Below, piece after piece: positions 49,886 to 60,300 of a stretch of DNA of 64,000 bases. A program made the translations under genes and the position numbers. The stretch is from JAVBMU01 sp031552185. GTDB lineage: Bacteria > Actinomycetota > Actinomycetes > Actinomycetales > Cellulomonadaceae. The notes under the pieces are model-generated. The model worked only from the letters and a program-made list of their open reading frames with translations. It was not told the origin of the DNA and ran no database searches. The stretch lies in assembly GCA_031552185.1 (NCBI GenBank), contig JAVBMU010000006.1, positions 1-64,000 on the forward strand. The letters run 5' to 3'. Each line of letters opens with the position of its first letter. Within the stretch, counting starts at the first letter, position 1.

Positions 49886-51943
49886 TTGGCCACCAGCACC
49901 CCTCGACGAGCGAGGCCAGTACGCACCCTCGTCGCCCTCGCCATTCTGATCGCCTTGCTCTTCGGGGCACTGATCGCCGGCAATGTGCTCGACGCGAAGT
50001 CGGCGGAGAACACCGACGGCGCGAGCCTCACCCCGGGCCTCGCGCTCGACCTGGAGGGCGGGACCCAGATCATCCTGGCGCCGGTGTCCGCGGACAAGTC
50101 CAAGGTCACGACGTCGAATGTGAACCAGGCGATCGCTGTCATCCGGCAACGCATCGACTCCTCCGGCGTGGCCGAGGCGGAGATCACCAGCCAGGGCTCG
50201 GGCCGCAACGCGAAGATCGTGGTCGGGATCCCCGGTGCGGTGTCGCAGGAGACACTCGACCTGGTTGAGAAGTCGGCCCTGATGCTGTTCCGGCCGCTGC
50301 TCGTCGAGGGCGCGCCGGGCGTGACCCCCGCGGACGAGGCCGGCGATTCGCCGACGACGAGCCCGTCGGACGCGGCAACGCCGACCGACGGCGCCACTGC
50401 CGCGGCGCCCGACGGCGCGCAGGCCACCCCCACCGAAGGCGCCGGCGCGGCGGGCGACGACGCGAAGGCGACCCCGTCCGAGGGTGCGAGCGCCCCGGCC
50501 ACACCGACGGCCAAGCCCACCGATCCGAGCGACCCCGCCTGGATCACCCCGGCGATCCAGAAGCAGTTCGACGACTTGGACTGCACCAAGGACGCCAACC
50601 TGGTCGGGGGCGAGTCGGGCGTGATCGATCAGCCGTTCGTCGCGTGCGACCAAACGGGCCGGTCGAAGTACATTCTCGGCCCGGTCGACGTCAAGGGCGT
50701 CAACATCAAGAACGCGAACTCCGGCAAGCAGCAGGCGGGCAACGTCACCACCCGGGAGTGGGTCGTCAACGTCCGGTTCGACGGGCAGGGCACCAAGGAT
50801 CTCGCCCGGATGACGAAGCGGATTACGGCGCTGGAGGAGCCGCGGAACCGGTTCGCGATGGTCCTCGACGGGCTCGTGATCTCCTCGCCGACGACGGAGT
50901 CGATCCCCAACGGGCAGGCGGTCGTGTCCGGGGACTTCACCCGGCAGTCGGCTGCCACGCTGGCGAACCAGCTCAACTTCGGTGCGTTGCCGCTCAGCTT
51001 CGAGACGGAGAGTCGGCAGCAGATCTCCGCGACCCTGGGCTCGGAGCAACTGGAGAAGGGCCTCATCGCCGGCCTGATCGGCATGCTGCTTGTGGTGATC
51101 TACTCGCTGCTGCAGTACCGGATGCTCGGTTTCGTGACGGTCGCCTCGCTGCTCATCGCGGCGGTGATCACCTACGGCGTGATCGACCTGCTGTCCTGGG
51201 TCCAGGGCTACCGGCTGTCCCTGCCGGGCGTGGCCGGTTTGATCGTGGCCATCGGTATTACGGCGGACTCGTTCATCGTGTATTTCGAGCGGGTCCGGGA
51301 TCAGCTGCGTGACGGACGGCCGCTGGGGGCTGCCGTCGAGCGCGGCTGGGCGCGGGCGCGCCGGACGATCCTCGCCTCCGACACGGTCAACTTCCTGGCT
51401 GCGGTGGTGCTCTACTCGCTGGCGGTCGGCGGGGTGCGCGGCTTCGCGTACACCCTGGGCCTGACGACGCTGGTTGACCTCGTCGTGGTCTTCATGTTCA
51501 CGCATCCGATGCTCCAACTGCTGTCCCGGACGAAGTTCTTCGCCGAGGGGCACCGGGCCTCCGGCCTGGATCCGCGGTTGCTGGGCGTATCGACGACGCG
51601 GTATGTCGGGCGCGGCCGGTTCGAACGGACGCCCGGCGCCGCGCCGACGACCCGGTCGGCCGTCGGGGACGCGCCGGCGGTCGAGGACGCTCCCGTGGTC
51701 GAGGAAGCGCCCGTCGGCGCGGGACCGGCCGGTCCGAGCGTCGCCGAGCGGATGTCGGTCCGGGTCGGCGCCCCGGCGGCCACCGCCGGCGGTAACGGGA
51801 CCGGCGGCAACGGCACGGGCCGTCGGATGACGATCGCCGAGCGCCGCGCGGCGGAGAAGCGCGCGGCCGGCGGCAACCCGCAGGCGTCGGATGAGCCGGC
51901 CGGTGCGGACCGGGTGAGCAGCGAGAACGAGGACGAGCACTGA
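49886..51943 (+). CDS. secD: protein translocase subunit SecD
   Basis: The 685-residue protein uses the proton gradient to pull exported proteins across the membrane. Start TTG 49886 is followed by a first membrane helix (about 13-33), the periplasmic P1 region, an Ala/Pro/Thr/Asp-rich insertion (about 150-213), and five membrane helices from about 388 to 545 with GVAGLIVAIGITADSFIVYFE. A 140-residue low-complexity cytosolic tail ends it. It overlaps secF by one base. Confidence 0.93.
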   Translation: MATSTPRRARPVRTLVALAILIALLFGALIAGNVLDAKSAENTDGASLTPGLALDLEGGTQIILAPVSADKSKVTTSNVNQAIAVIRQRIDSSGVAEAEITSQGSGRNAKIVVGIPGAVSQETLDLVEKSALMLFRPLLVEGAPGVTPADEAGDSPTTSPSDAATPTDGATAAAPDGAQATPTEGAGAAGDDAKATPSEGASAPATPTAKPTDPSDPAWITPAIQKQFDDLDCTKDANLVGGESGVIDQPFVACDQTGRSKYILGPVDVKGVNIKNANSGKQQAGNVTTREWVVNVRFDGQGTKDLARMTKRITALEEPRNRFAMVLDGLVISSPTTESIPNGQAVVSGDFTRQSAATLANQLNFGALPLSFETESRQQISATLGSEQLEKGLIAGLIGMLLVVIYSLLQYRMLGFVTVASLLIAAVITYGVIDLLSWVQGYRLSLPGVAGLIVAIGITADSFIVYFERVRDQLRDGRPLGAAVERGWARARRTILASDTVNFLAAVVLYSLAVGGVRGFAYTLGLTTLVDLVVVFMFTHPMLQLLSRTKFFAEGHRASGLDPRLLGVSTTRYVGRGRFERTPGAAPTTRSAVGDAPAVEDAPVVEEAPVGAGPAGPSVAERMSVRVGAPAATAGGNGTGGNGTGRRMTIAERRAAEKRAAGGNPQASDEPAGADRVSSENEDEH

Positions 51944-53049
51944 TGGCCATCTCCTTCGCCCAGTGGGGCAACGACCTGTACCTCGGGCGGCGCTCGTACG
52001 ACATCGTCGGCAAGCGGCGGATCTTCTACGGCGTCTCGATCGTGGCCGTGATCCTGACGGCCCTGGTGATGTTCCTGCAGGGCTTCAACCTCGGGATCGA
52101 GTTCCGCGGCGGTTCGGAGTTCACCGTTTCCGGGGTCACGAACACCAGCCAGCAGCTCGCGATCGACGCGGTGCACACGGTCGCGCCGGACGAGGAACCG
52201 AAGGTCTCCAAGCTCGGCACCAACGCGATGCGGATTCAGACCGCCACGCTGACGGCGGACGAGGTCACCGAGGTCCGAGCAGCGCTGGCCGAGGCGTACG
52301 ACGTCGACCCGGCCGACGACGTCGCCGACTCGTTCGTGGGTCCGACCTGGGGCCAGGACGTGTCCCAGAAGGCCTTGCAGGGCCTGATCGTCTTCCTGAT
52401 CCTGCTCGCGGTCGTGATGACCGTCTACTTCCTCAACTGGCGCATGGCCGCGGCCGCGATCCTCGCGCTGTTCCACGATCTCATCGTGACGGTCGGGCTC
52501 TACGCCCTGATCGGCTGGGAGGTCACCCCGGCGACGGTGATTGGCTTCCTGACGATTCTCGGCTACTCGATCTACGACACGGTCGTGGTGTTCGACAAGG
52601 TGCGGGAGAACACCGCCGACGTGTTCGATCAGACCCGCAGCACCTACGCCGAGCGGGCGAATCTCGCCATCAACCAGACCCTGGTCCGCTCCATCAACAC
52701 GACCATGGTCGCCCTCCTGCCGGTCGGCGCGATCCTGTTCATCGGTGCGTTCGTTCTGGGGGCCGGCACGCTGCGGGACATCGCGCTGGCCCTGTTCATC
52801 GGCATGGCCGTCGGGGCATACTCCTCGATCTTCCTGGCCACGCCGCTCGAGGTCACGCTGCGCGAGCAGGAGTCGAAGGTCAAGGAGCACACCGCCAAGG
52901 TGCTGGCCCGGCGCGCCCAGGCGGCCGCCCAGGGCGAGGACGAGGAACACCCCTACGCCAACGCCGGGATCGCGGGCAGCATCCAGTTGCAGCCCGGCGC
53001 GCACCTCGGGGTAAAGGCCCAGCCCAAACGCCGCCGCGGTAGCCGGTGA
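51943..53049 (+). CDS. secF: protein translocase subunit SecF
   Basis: The 368-residue partner of SecD has a first membrane helix (about 28-48), then GFNLGIEFRGGSEFTV, a periplasmic domain, and five membrane helices with GYSIYDTVVVFDKVRENT near 203, the conserved SecF motif. A cytosolic tail of about 60 residues follows. Confidence 0.93.
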   Translation: MAISFAQWGNDLYLGRRSYDIVGKRRIFYGVSIVAVILTALVMFLQGFNLGIEFRGGSEFTVSGVTNTSQQLAIDAVHTVAPDEEPKVSKLGTNAMRIQTATLTADEVTEVRAALAEAYDVDPADDVADSFVGPTWGQDVSQKALQGLIVFLILLAVVMTVYFLNWRMAAAAILALFHDLIVTVGLYALIGWEVTPATVIGFLTILGYSIYDTVVVFDKVRENTADVFDQTRSTYAERANLAINQTLVRSINTTMVALLPVGAILFIGAFVLGAGTLRDIALALFIGMAVGAYSSIFLATPLEVTLREQESKVKEHTAKVLARRAQAAAQGEDEEHPYANAGIAGSIQLQPGAHLGVKAQPKRRRGSR

Positions 53050-53642
53050 CCACGGAATCCGGCACCGGCCTGCCCGCGCTCGCGCCGGTCGCCCTCGCCG
53101 GGCTCGGCCCCGCGCGGGCGGCGCAGGTGCTCGACCTTATTCGCGCCATTCCGGACTATCCGCTGCCCGGCGTGGTCTTTCGGGACATCACGGGCCTGCT
53201 TGCCGACGCCGGGGCGTACCCGGATGTCGTGGAGGCGTTCGCCCTGGTCGCGGCGGAACTGGGCGGCGTGGATCTGATCGCCGGGGTGGAGGCGCGCGGT
53301 TTTCTGTTCGGCGCCCCGCTGGCGCTGCGACTCGGCGTGGGCTTCGTGCCGATCCGCAAGGCGGGCAAGCTGCCGCCGCCCACCGACGCCGTCGACTACG
53401 ACCTCGAGTACGGCACGGCGACGATGGAGATGCGAGCCGGAATGCTGGACACCGGTGCGCGCGTTCTTCTAGTCGACGATGTCCTCGCCACGGGTGGCAC
53501 CGCGGCAGCGGGCGCGCAACTGATCGAGCGGGCGGGCGGATCGCTCGCCGGGGCCGCGTTCCTTCTAGAGTTGGACGGTCTCGGTGGACGGAAACGGTTG
53601 GCGGGCCGCCGGGTCGATACATTGTTGCGCGTCGGGCCGTAA
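53046..53642 (+). CDS. apt: adenine phosphoribosyltransferase
   Basis: The 198-residue product has RAIPDYPLPGVVFRDITGLL near 30, GVEARGFLFGAPLA near 78 and the PRPP-binding loop VLLVDDVLATGGTAAAG near 140. It salvages adenine to AMP. GTG 53046 overlaps secF, and its stop precedes relA by 74 bp. The order secF-apt-relA is conserved in actinobacteria. Confidence 0.92.
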   Translation: MTTESGTGLPALAPVALAGLGPARAAQVLDLIRAIPDYPLPGVVFRDITGLLADAGAYPDVVEAFALVAAELGGVDLIAGVEARGFLFGAPLALRLGVGFVPIRKAGKLPPPTDAVDYDLEYGTATMEMRAGMLDTGARVLLVDDVLATGGTAAAGAQLIERAGGSLAGAAFLLELDGLGGRKRLAGRRVDTLLRVGP

Positions 53643-53716
53643 GATAGCCGTTCTGACAGGTCGTCGTTTTCGGTAGCGGTGACACATTCGTCGGTGGCTG
53701 GTGAGAGGAGGCGCGC

Positions 53717-56038
53717 GTGGGGAACGAAATGACGACGCACGCCCCTGCGGATCTTGCCGTGGCGAGCGGTGTTCGTGCGCGGCTGGCGCGGTTCGCGACT
53801 CGCTCCTCGGGCAGTAGCCCGGAGTTGGGCCCGGTCCTGCAGGCCGTGCGGACGAACCACCCGAAGAGTGACGTCGCCCTGATCGAGCAGGCCTACGCCA
53901 CGGCCGAGCGCGCCCACCGGGGCCAGATGCGCAAGAGCGGCGACCCGTACATCACCCACCCCGTGGCCGTCACGACGATCCTTGCGGATCTGGGCTTCGA
54001 GGGCACCACGCTCGCCGCGGCGCTGCTGCACGACACGGTGGAGGACACCGACTACTCGCTCGACCAGCTTCGCGAGGAGTACGGCGAGGAAATCGCCATG
54101 CTCGTCGACGGGGTGACGAAGCTGGACAAGGTCGTATACGGCGACGCCGCGCAGGCCGAGACCGTGCGCAAAATGGTCATCGCGATGGCGCGCGATATCC
54201 GGGTGCTGGTCATCAAGCTGGCCGACCGCCTGCACAACGCCCGGACCTGGAAGTACACCTCGAGCAGTTCCGCCCAGCGCAAGGCGCGCGAGACGCTGGA
54301 GATCTACGCGCCGCTGGCGCACCGGCTCGGCATGAACGCCATCAAGTGGGAGCTGGAGGATCTGTCCTTCCAGACGCTGTACCCGAAGGTTTTCGACGAG
54401 ATCGTGCATCTCGTCGCCGAGCGGGCGCCGGCCCGCGACGAATACCTCGCCGTCGTGCGGGAACAGGTCTGGGCGGACCTGCGCAGCGCGAAGATCAAGG
54501 CCGAAGTTACCGGCCGGCCGAAGCACTACTACTCGATCTACCAGAAGATGATCGTCCGCGGGCACGACTTCGCGGAGATCTACGACCTGGTCGGCGCCCG
54601 GGTTCTGGTGGACACGGTGCGGGACTGTTACGCGGCGCTCGGCGCGCTGCACGCGCGCTGGAACCCGGTCCCCGGCCGGTTCAAGGATTACATCGCCATG
54701 CCGAAGTTCAACATGTACCAGTCGTTGCACACGACGGTCATCGGCCCCGGCGGCAAGCCCGTGGAGATCCAGATCCGGACGCAGGACATGCACCGCCGCG
54801 CGGAATACGGCGTCGCGGCGCACTGGAAGTACAAGGAATCGGCGAAGTCCGGCCACCGGTTCGACCGGCACTCCGACCCGGACGACGGCCAGGGCGACAT
54901 GCAGTGGCTGCGGCAGCTCGTCGAGTGGCAGCGGGAGACCGCCGACCCGGCCGAGTTCCTCGACTCGCTGCGGTTCGAGATCGGCGGCGCGGAGGTCTAC
55001 GCCTTCACGCCGAAGGGCGACGTGCTGGCGTTGCCGGCCGGCTCGACGCCGGTCGATTTCGCCTACGCCGTACACACCCAGGTGGGGCACCGGACGATGG
55101 GCGCCCGCGTCAACGGTCGCCTGATCCCGCTGGACTCCGCCCTGGACAACGGCGACGTCGTCGAGATCCTCACCTCGAAGTCGGAGTCCGCCGGGCCGAG
55201 CCGGGACTGGCTGGCCTTCGTGAAGAGCCCGCGGGCGCGGAACAAGATCCGGCAGTGGTTCTCGAAGGAACGCCGCGAGGAGGCCGTCGAACGCGGCAAG
55301 AACGCCATCGCCAAGGCGATGCGCAAGAAGAACCTGCCGATCCAACGGCTGCTGTCGCACGAATCGATGGTCGCCCTGGCGAACGAGTTGAGGTTTGCCG
55401 ACGTCACCGCCTTGTACGCGGCGATCGGCGAACGGCAGCTGAGCGCCGGGGCCGTCGTCTCCCGGCTGGTCCAGTCGATGGGCGGGGACGACGGAACGGT
55501 TGAAGATGTCGCCGAGACGGCGCGGCCGGGGCACGCCGGCAAGCGGGTGCGGAGCGGGGACCCGGGGGTCGCGGTCAAGGGCGTGGAGGACGTGTGGGTC
55601 AAGCTCGCCCGGTGCTGCACTCCCGTGCCCGGCGACGAGATCATCGGCTTCGTGACCCGGGGGCAGGGGGTCAGCGTGCATCGGGCCGACTGCGGCAATG
55701 TCGACGGTCTGCGCAACCAGCCCGAGCGGATCGTCGAGGTCGCCTGGACCACCGGCGCGAACACGCTGTTCCTGGTCCAGATCCACGTCGAGGCGCTGGA
55801 CCGCGCGCGGCTGCTCTCCGACGTCACGCGGGTGTTGTCCGACAACCACGTGAACATCCTCTCGGCGACGGTCTCGACGTCGACCGATCGGGTCGCCGTG
55901 TCCAAGTTCGTCTTCGAGATGGCCGAGCCCGCGCACCTGGCCCAGGTGCTCGCCGCCGTCCGCAAGGTGGACGGCGTCTACGACGTGCATCGGATCACCG
56001 GGACCCGGGCCGAACACTCGCCGCCCGTCAGCGTCTGA
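53717..56038 (+). CDS. relA: bifunctional (p)ppGpp synthetase/hydrolase Rel
   Basis: The 773-residue protein starts at GTG 53717 after GAGAGGAGG. The HD hydrolase domain has ITHPVAVTTIL and LLHDTVEDT (near 80-115), and the synthetase domain has RFKDYIAMPKFNMYQSLHTT near 320 and VEIQIRT. RFKD is the signature of bifunctional enzymes, so it should both make and degrade (p)ppGpp. The TGS domain begins near 425 (VYAFTPKGDVLALPAG), the CC zinc-finger-like motif lies near 632, and the ACT domain fills the C-terminus. Confidence 0.94.
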   Translation: MGNEMTTHAPADLAVASGVRARLARFATRSSGSSPELGPVLQAVRTNHPKSDVALIEQAYATAERAHRGQMRKSGDPYITHPVAVTTILADLGFEGTTLAAALLHDTVEDTDYSLDQLREEYGEEIAMLVDGVTKLDKVVYGDAAQAETVRKMVIAMARDIRVLVIKLADRLHNARTWKYTSSSSAQRKARETLEIYAPLAHRLGMNAIKWELEDLSFQTLYPKVFDEIVHLVAERAPARDEYLAVVREQVWADLRSAKIKAEVTGRPKHYYSIYQKMIVRGHDFAEIYDLVGARVLVDTVRDCYAALGALHARWNPVPGRFKDYIAMPKFNMYQSLHTTVIGPGGKPVEIQIRTQDMHRRAEYGVAAHWKYKESAKSGHRFDRHSDPDDGQGDMQWLRQLVEWQRETADPAEFLDSLRFEIGGAEVYAFTPKGDVLALPAGSTPVDFAYAVHTQVGHRTMGARVNGRLIPLDSALDNGDVVEILTSKSESAGPSRDWLAFVKSPRARNKIRQWFSKERREEAVERGKNAIAKAMRKKNLPIQRLLSHESMVALANELRFADVTALYAAIGERQLSAGAVVSRLVQSMGGDDGTVEDVAETARPGHAGKRVRSGDPGVAVKGVEDVWVKLARCCTPVPGDEIIGFVTRGQGVSVHRADCGNVDGLRNQPERIVEVAWTTGANTLFLVQIHVEALDRARLLSDVTRVLSDNHVNILSATVSTSTDRVAVSKFVFEMAEPAHLAQVLAAVRKVDGVYDVHRITGTRAEHSPPVSV

Positions 56039-56127
56039 CGCGACGACGCGGCGCCCCGTGGCGCCGTGCGCGGCCGCCGCCGCGCCCGCCCGGGCGGCCG
56101 GGCCGGGGCAATGGCACGATGCGGCGT

Positions 56128-57219
56128 ATGGATCTTCCCGTGCGGCCACCGGTGCTGCCGATGCTGGCCAAGGCCGTGCCGGAGCTGGCGGCCGGGGACA
56201 TCGACTACGAACCGAAGTGGGACGGATTCCGCTGCATCGCCTACCGCGACGGGGCACAGGTGCGGCTCGACTCGCGCAACGCGCGGCCGATCGATCGGTA
56301 CTTCCCGGAGGTCGTCGAGGCGGCCCGGGCCGCCTTGCCGGCCCGCTGTGTGGTCGACGGCGAGATCGTGCTCGCCGTCGGCGGTCGGCTCGACTTCGAC
56401 TCGCTCTCCCAGCGGATCCACCCCGCCGCCTCCCGGGTCCGGCTGCTCTCCGCGCAGACCCCGGCGAGCCTGGTCGTGTTCGACGTGCTGAGCGACGGCG
56501 AGCGGGACCTGACCGGCCGCCCGCTGCACGAGCGGCTCGCGGCGCTGGACGCGATGGACCTGCGGGGCCCCGCCGTGCACACCACCCCCCGGACCCAGGA
56601 CCCCGACGTCGCCCGCGAGTGGTTCGCCGCCTTCGAGGGCGCGGGCCTGGACGGCGTCGTCGCCAAACCGCTCGCCGGCACCTACCAACCGGGCCGGCGC
56701 GGCTGGTTCAAGCTCAAGCACGCCCGCACCGCCGACGTTGTCCTGGCCGGCTATCGGCTGCACAAGGCCGCCACCCCCGACGCGCCGCTGGTCGGTTCGT
56801 TGCTCCTGGGGCTGTACGACGGCGAGGGGCGGCTGCAGTTCGTCGGCGCCGCCGCGTCGTTCCCGACGGCCCGCCGGGCCGCGCTGATCGAGGAACTGGC
56901 CCCGCTGGTGGTCGAGCCCGGCACGCCGGCCGCGGGCGAGCATCCGTGGGCCGGGTGGGAGAGCCCGGGCACCGAGCGGATGCCCGGTGCGACGTCGCGT
57001 TGGAACGCCGGCAAGGACCTGTCCTTCACGCCGCTGCGACCCGAGCGGGTGCTCGAGGTCGGCTACGACCACATGGAGGGCACCCGGTTCCGGCACACCG
57101 CGCAGTTCAAGCGGTGGCGGGCGGACCGGGACCCGGCGTCGTGCAGCTATGAACAGTTGGAGGAGCCGGTGCGCTACGACCTGGCCGCACTCCTACCGGG
57201 GGCGCCCGGGTCACGCTGA
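56128..57219 (+). CDS. ligC: ATP-dependent DNA ligase, LigC type
   Basis: The 363-residue enzyme has the nucleotidyl-lysine motif EPKWDGFR near residue 28 (Lys near 30), VDGEIVL near 73, DGVVAKPL near 175 and FKLKHARTADVVLAGY near 193, followed by an OB-fold domain. Size and domain set match mycobacterial LigC (about 358 residues), a DNA repair/backup ligase, rather than LigD. It faces the giant surface-protein gene across a bidirectional terminator. Confidence 0.88.
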   Translation: MDLPVRPPVLPMLAKAVPELAAGDIDYEPKWDGFRCIAYRDGAQVRLDSRNARPIDRYFPEVVEAARAALPARCVVDGEIVLAVGGRLDFDSLSQRIHPAASRVRLLSAQTPASLVVFDVLSDGERDLTGRPLHERLAALDAMDLRGPAVHTTPRTQDPDVAREWFAAFEGAGLDGVVAKPLAGTYQPGRRGWFKLKHARTADVVLAGYRLHKAATPDAPLVGSLLLGLYDGEGRLQFVGAAASFPTARRAALIEELAPLVVEPGTPAAGEHPWAGWESPGTERMPGATSRWNAGKDLSFTPLRPERVLEVGYDHMEGTRFRHTAQFKRWRADRDPASCSYEQLEEPVRYDLAALLPGAPGSR

Positions 57220-57263
57220 GCGCCAAGATCCAGCGGCCCCGGCCCCGGCAGATGCCGGAACGC

Positions 57264-57301
57264 CGCAGGCGGCCGGCTTCCGGGGGAGCCGGCCGCCTGC
57301 G
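57264..57301. terminator. bidirectional terminator-like hairpin
   Basis: CGCAGGCGGCCGGCT (57264-57278) pairs perfectly with AGCCGGCCGCCTGCG (57287-57301) around an 8-base loop. It lies between the convergent ligC and surface-protein genes. Confidence 0.8.
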
Positions 57302-57336
57302 GGTGGTGCACCTTGTGGGTGCGCGACCGGTTGCCG

Positions 57337-60300
57337 TCAGCGGGCGTGCCGCCGCGCGACCGTGGCGACCGGGCAGGGCCGGCGTCGGCTCCGGATCGCG
57401 AGCGCCAGGGCGAGCCCGCCGAGCAGGAGCAGCGTCGCGGTCAGGCCGAGCAGGCCCGGCACGTCGGCGCCGGTGAAGGCGAGCGGCCCGATCACCCGCG
57501 GTCGCGCCGGCTGGTTCGGATCGGCCGGATCGACGATGACGACCGTCGCCCGACCGGGCTCCGACGTCACGGTGCCGGTCGGCGTGCGGCCGGGTTCACC
57601 GTCGGGGTCCGGGATCCCGTACGTGCCCGTCGCGGTGGCGACGTTGGTGACCTTGCCGACCTTTGCCTGGTCGGCCCCGGGGGTGTAGGGCCGGTCGGCG
57701 GCGCAGGTCTGCGACTCGCCCGGGTCGAGGTCCGCCCGCGGGCAGGTCACCGACGTGCCGGCCGCGGTCAGCAGGGGGTCGTCGATTCGCACGCCGCGGA
57801 CGGTCACCGCCCCGGTGTTCGTGACGTCGAAGGTGTACCGGATCGCCTTGCCCACGGCGACGCGGGCGGCGTCGGCGTGCTTGACCACCGTCAGGCGCGG
57901 CGCGCCGGGCGTGGTGACGGTGTTCGAGTCGCCGCCGATCGGCGTCGGCTCCGCCTCGGGGTCGATCGGGTCCACGACGGTCCCGGTCACGTGGGCCGTG
58001 TTGACCGCGTAGCCGCGCCGCGCGTCCGCCATGGTGGTGGTGTACGGCTCGGCGGTACAGGTCATCGTGGCCCCGGCGGCGAGCGTGGTCTTCGGGCAGG
58101 TGATGCCCGCGACCTTGGGGTCGGTGACGGTGATGTCGTCGACCGGACCGGTCCCGGTGTTGGTCACCGCGAAGGCGTAGGCGACCGAGTCCCCGACCTT
58201 GGCGAAGGACGTGGCGTCCGCCGTCTTGTGGACGGCCAGGGCGCCCTTGCCGGGCACGACGACGGTGTTGGAGTCGCCGCCGACATTCTTCGGGTCGGTG
58301 CCCGGGTCCCGCGGGTCGGCCACGGTCCCGGCCACGTGGGCCGTGTTCGTGGCGTAGCCGCGCGCGGCGTCGGCCGCCGTGGTGGCGTATGGGTCGGCCG
58401 TGCAGGTCATCGACTCGCCGGCGCCCAGGGTCGTCCTGGGGCAGGTGATGCCCGTGACCTTGGGGTCGGTGACCGCGACGTGGTGCACCGGCGTGGTCCC
58501 GGTGTTGGCCACCTCGAAGGTGTAGGCGATCGGGTCCCCAACCGCGGCGAAGGACGTCACGTCCGCCGTTTTGTGGACGCTCAGCCCGGGCGTGCCGGGC
58601 GTGATGGCCTCGTTGGAGTCCTCGTCGACCGGGGTCGGGTCGGCGTCGGGGTTTCTCGGGTCGTCCACCAGGCCGGCGACCTTCGCCTGGTTGACCGCGT
58701 AGCCGCGGTCCGCGTCGGCCGCCGTGGTGGCGTATGGGTCGGCGGTGCAGGTCATCTGCTCACCGGCGCCCAGGGTGGTCTTCGGGCAGGTGATACCCGT
58801 GACCTTCGGGTCGGTGAGGGTGATGTCGTGCACCGGGGCGGTCCCGGTGTTGTCCACCTCGAACCAGTACGTGATGGTGTCGCCGACGGCGGTGAACGAC
58901 GAGGCGTCGCTCGACTTGTGCACGTTCAGGGCGGGCACGCCCGGGGTGATGACCTTGTTCGAGTCCTGGTCGATCGGAGTCGGGTCGGCGTCGGGGTTTC
59001 TCGGGTCGTCCACCAGGCCGGCGACCTTCGCCTGGTTGACCGCGTAGCCGCGGTCCGCGTCGGCCGCCGTGGTGGGGTACGGGTCGGCGGTGCAGGTCAT
59101 CGACTCGCCGGCGTTCAGCGCGGTCTTGGGGCAGGTGATGCCCGTGACCTTGGGGTCGGTGACCGCGAGGTCGTGGATCGGCGCGGTGCCGGTGTTGGCG
59201 ACCTCGAAGTTGTAGGCGATGGGGTCGCCGACCTTCGCGAACGACGCCGAGTCGGCCGTCTTGTGGACGCTCAGCCCGGGCGTACCCGGGGTGATGACCT
59301 TGTTCGAGTCCTGGTCGATCGGAGTCGGGTCGGCCTCAGGGTCGGTCGGATCGTCGACCAGGCCTGCGAGGTGCGCCGTGTTGACTGCGTAGCCGCGCTC
59401 GGCGTCGGCCGCCGTCGTGGGGTACGGATCCGCGGTGCAGGTCATCGACTCGGCGGGCGCCAGGGTGGTCTTCGGGCAGGTGATGCCCGTGACCTTCGGG
59501 TCGGTCAGGGCGAGGTCGTGCACCGGTGTCGTGCCCGTATTGGTCACCTCGAAGGTGTAGGCGATCTCGTCGCCGACCTGCACGAAGGAGGCGTTGTCCG
59601 CCTTCTTGGCGACCGTGAGCCCGGGCTTGCCCGGGGTGATCACGGGGTCGGAGTCCTCGTCGATCGGGTCCGGGTCGGCGTCGGGGTCGGTCGGGTCGTC
59701 GACCAGGCCGGCCACCTTCGCCGTGTTGGTGGCGTAGCCGCGGGCGGCGTCCGCGGCCGTCGTGGGGTACGGGTCCGCGGTGCAGGTCATCGACTCGCCG
59801 GCCTTCAATTCGGTCTTGGGGCAGGTGATGCCCGAGACCTTGGGGTCGGTGACGGTGATGTCGTGCACCGGGGCGGTCCCGGTGTTGGTCACCTCGAAGG
59901 TGTAGGCGATCTCGTCGCCGACCTCGGCGAAGGACGCGGCGTCCGCCGACTTCTGGACGGCGAGCGCGCCCACGCCCGGCACGATCACGGTGTTGGAGTC
60001 GCCGCCGAGGCTCTGCGGGTCGGCGTCGGGATCGGTCGGGTCGTCGACCAGTCCGGCCACGCGGGCCGTGTTGGTGGCGTAGCCGCGCTCGGCGTCGGCC
60101 GCGGTGGTGGCGTACGGGTCGGCGGTGCAGGTCATCGACTCGCCGGCGGTCAGCGCGGTCTTGGGGCAGGTGATGCCCGTGACCTTGGGGTCGGTGACGG
60201 TGATGTCGTGCACCGGTGAGGTTCCGGAGTTGGTCACTTCGAAGGCGTAGCCGATGGGGTCGCCGACCTTCGCGAACGACGCCGTCGTGGTGCTCTTGGC

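Noticed and set aside
48938..51940. A 1000-codon minus-strand frame opposite yajC and secD
   Set aside because: It contains no domain and is low in complexity; the plus strand encodes recognisable YajC and SecD.
53396..56257. A 953-codon minus-strand frame opposite apt and relA
   Set aside because: It is an antisense shadow of relA with biased composition and no motifs.
57313..60219. A long plus-strand frame across the 345-bp repeats
   Set aside because: It only mirrors the repeat period with Gly/Val/Arg-rich translation; the minus strand has the conserved DUF11-like motifs and sorting signal.
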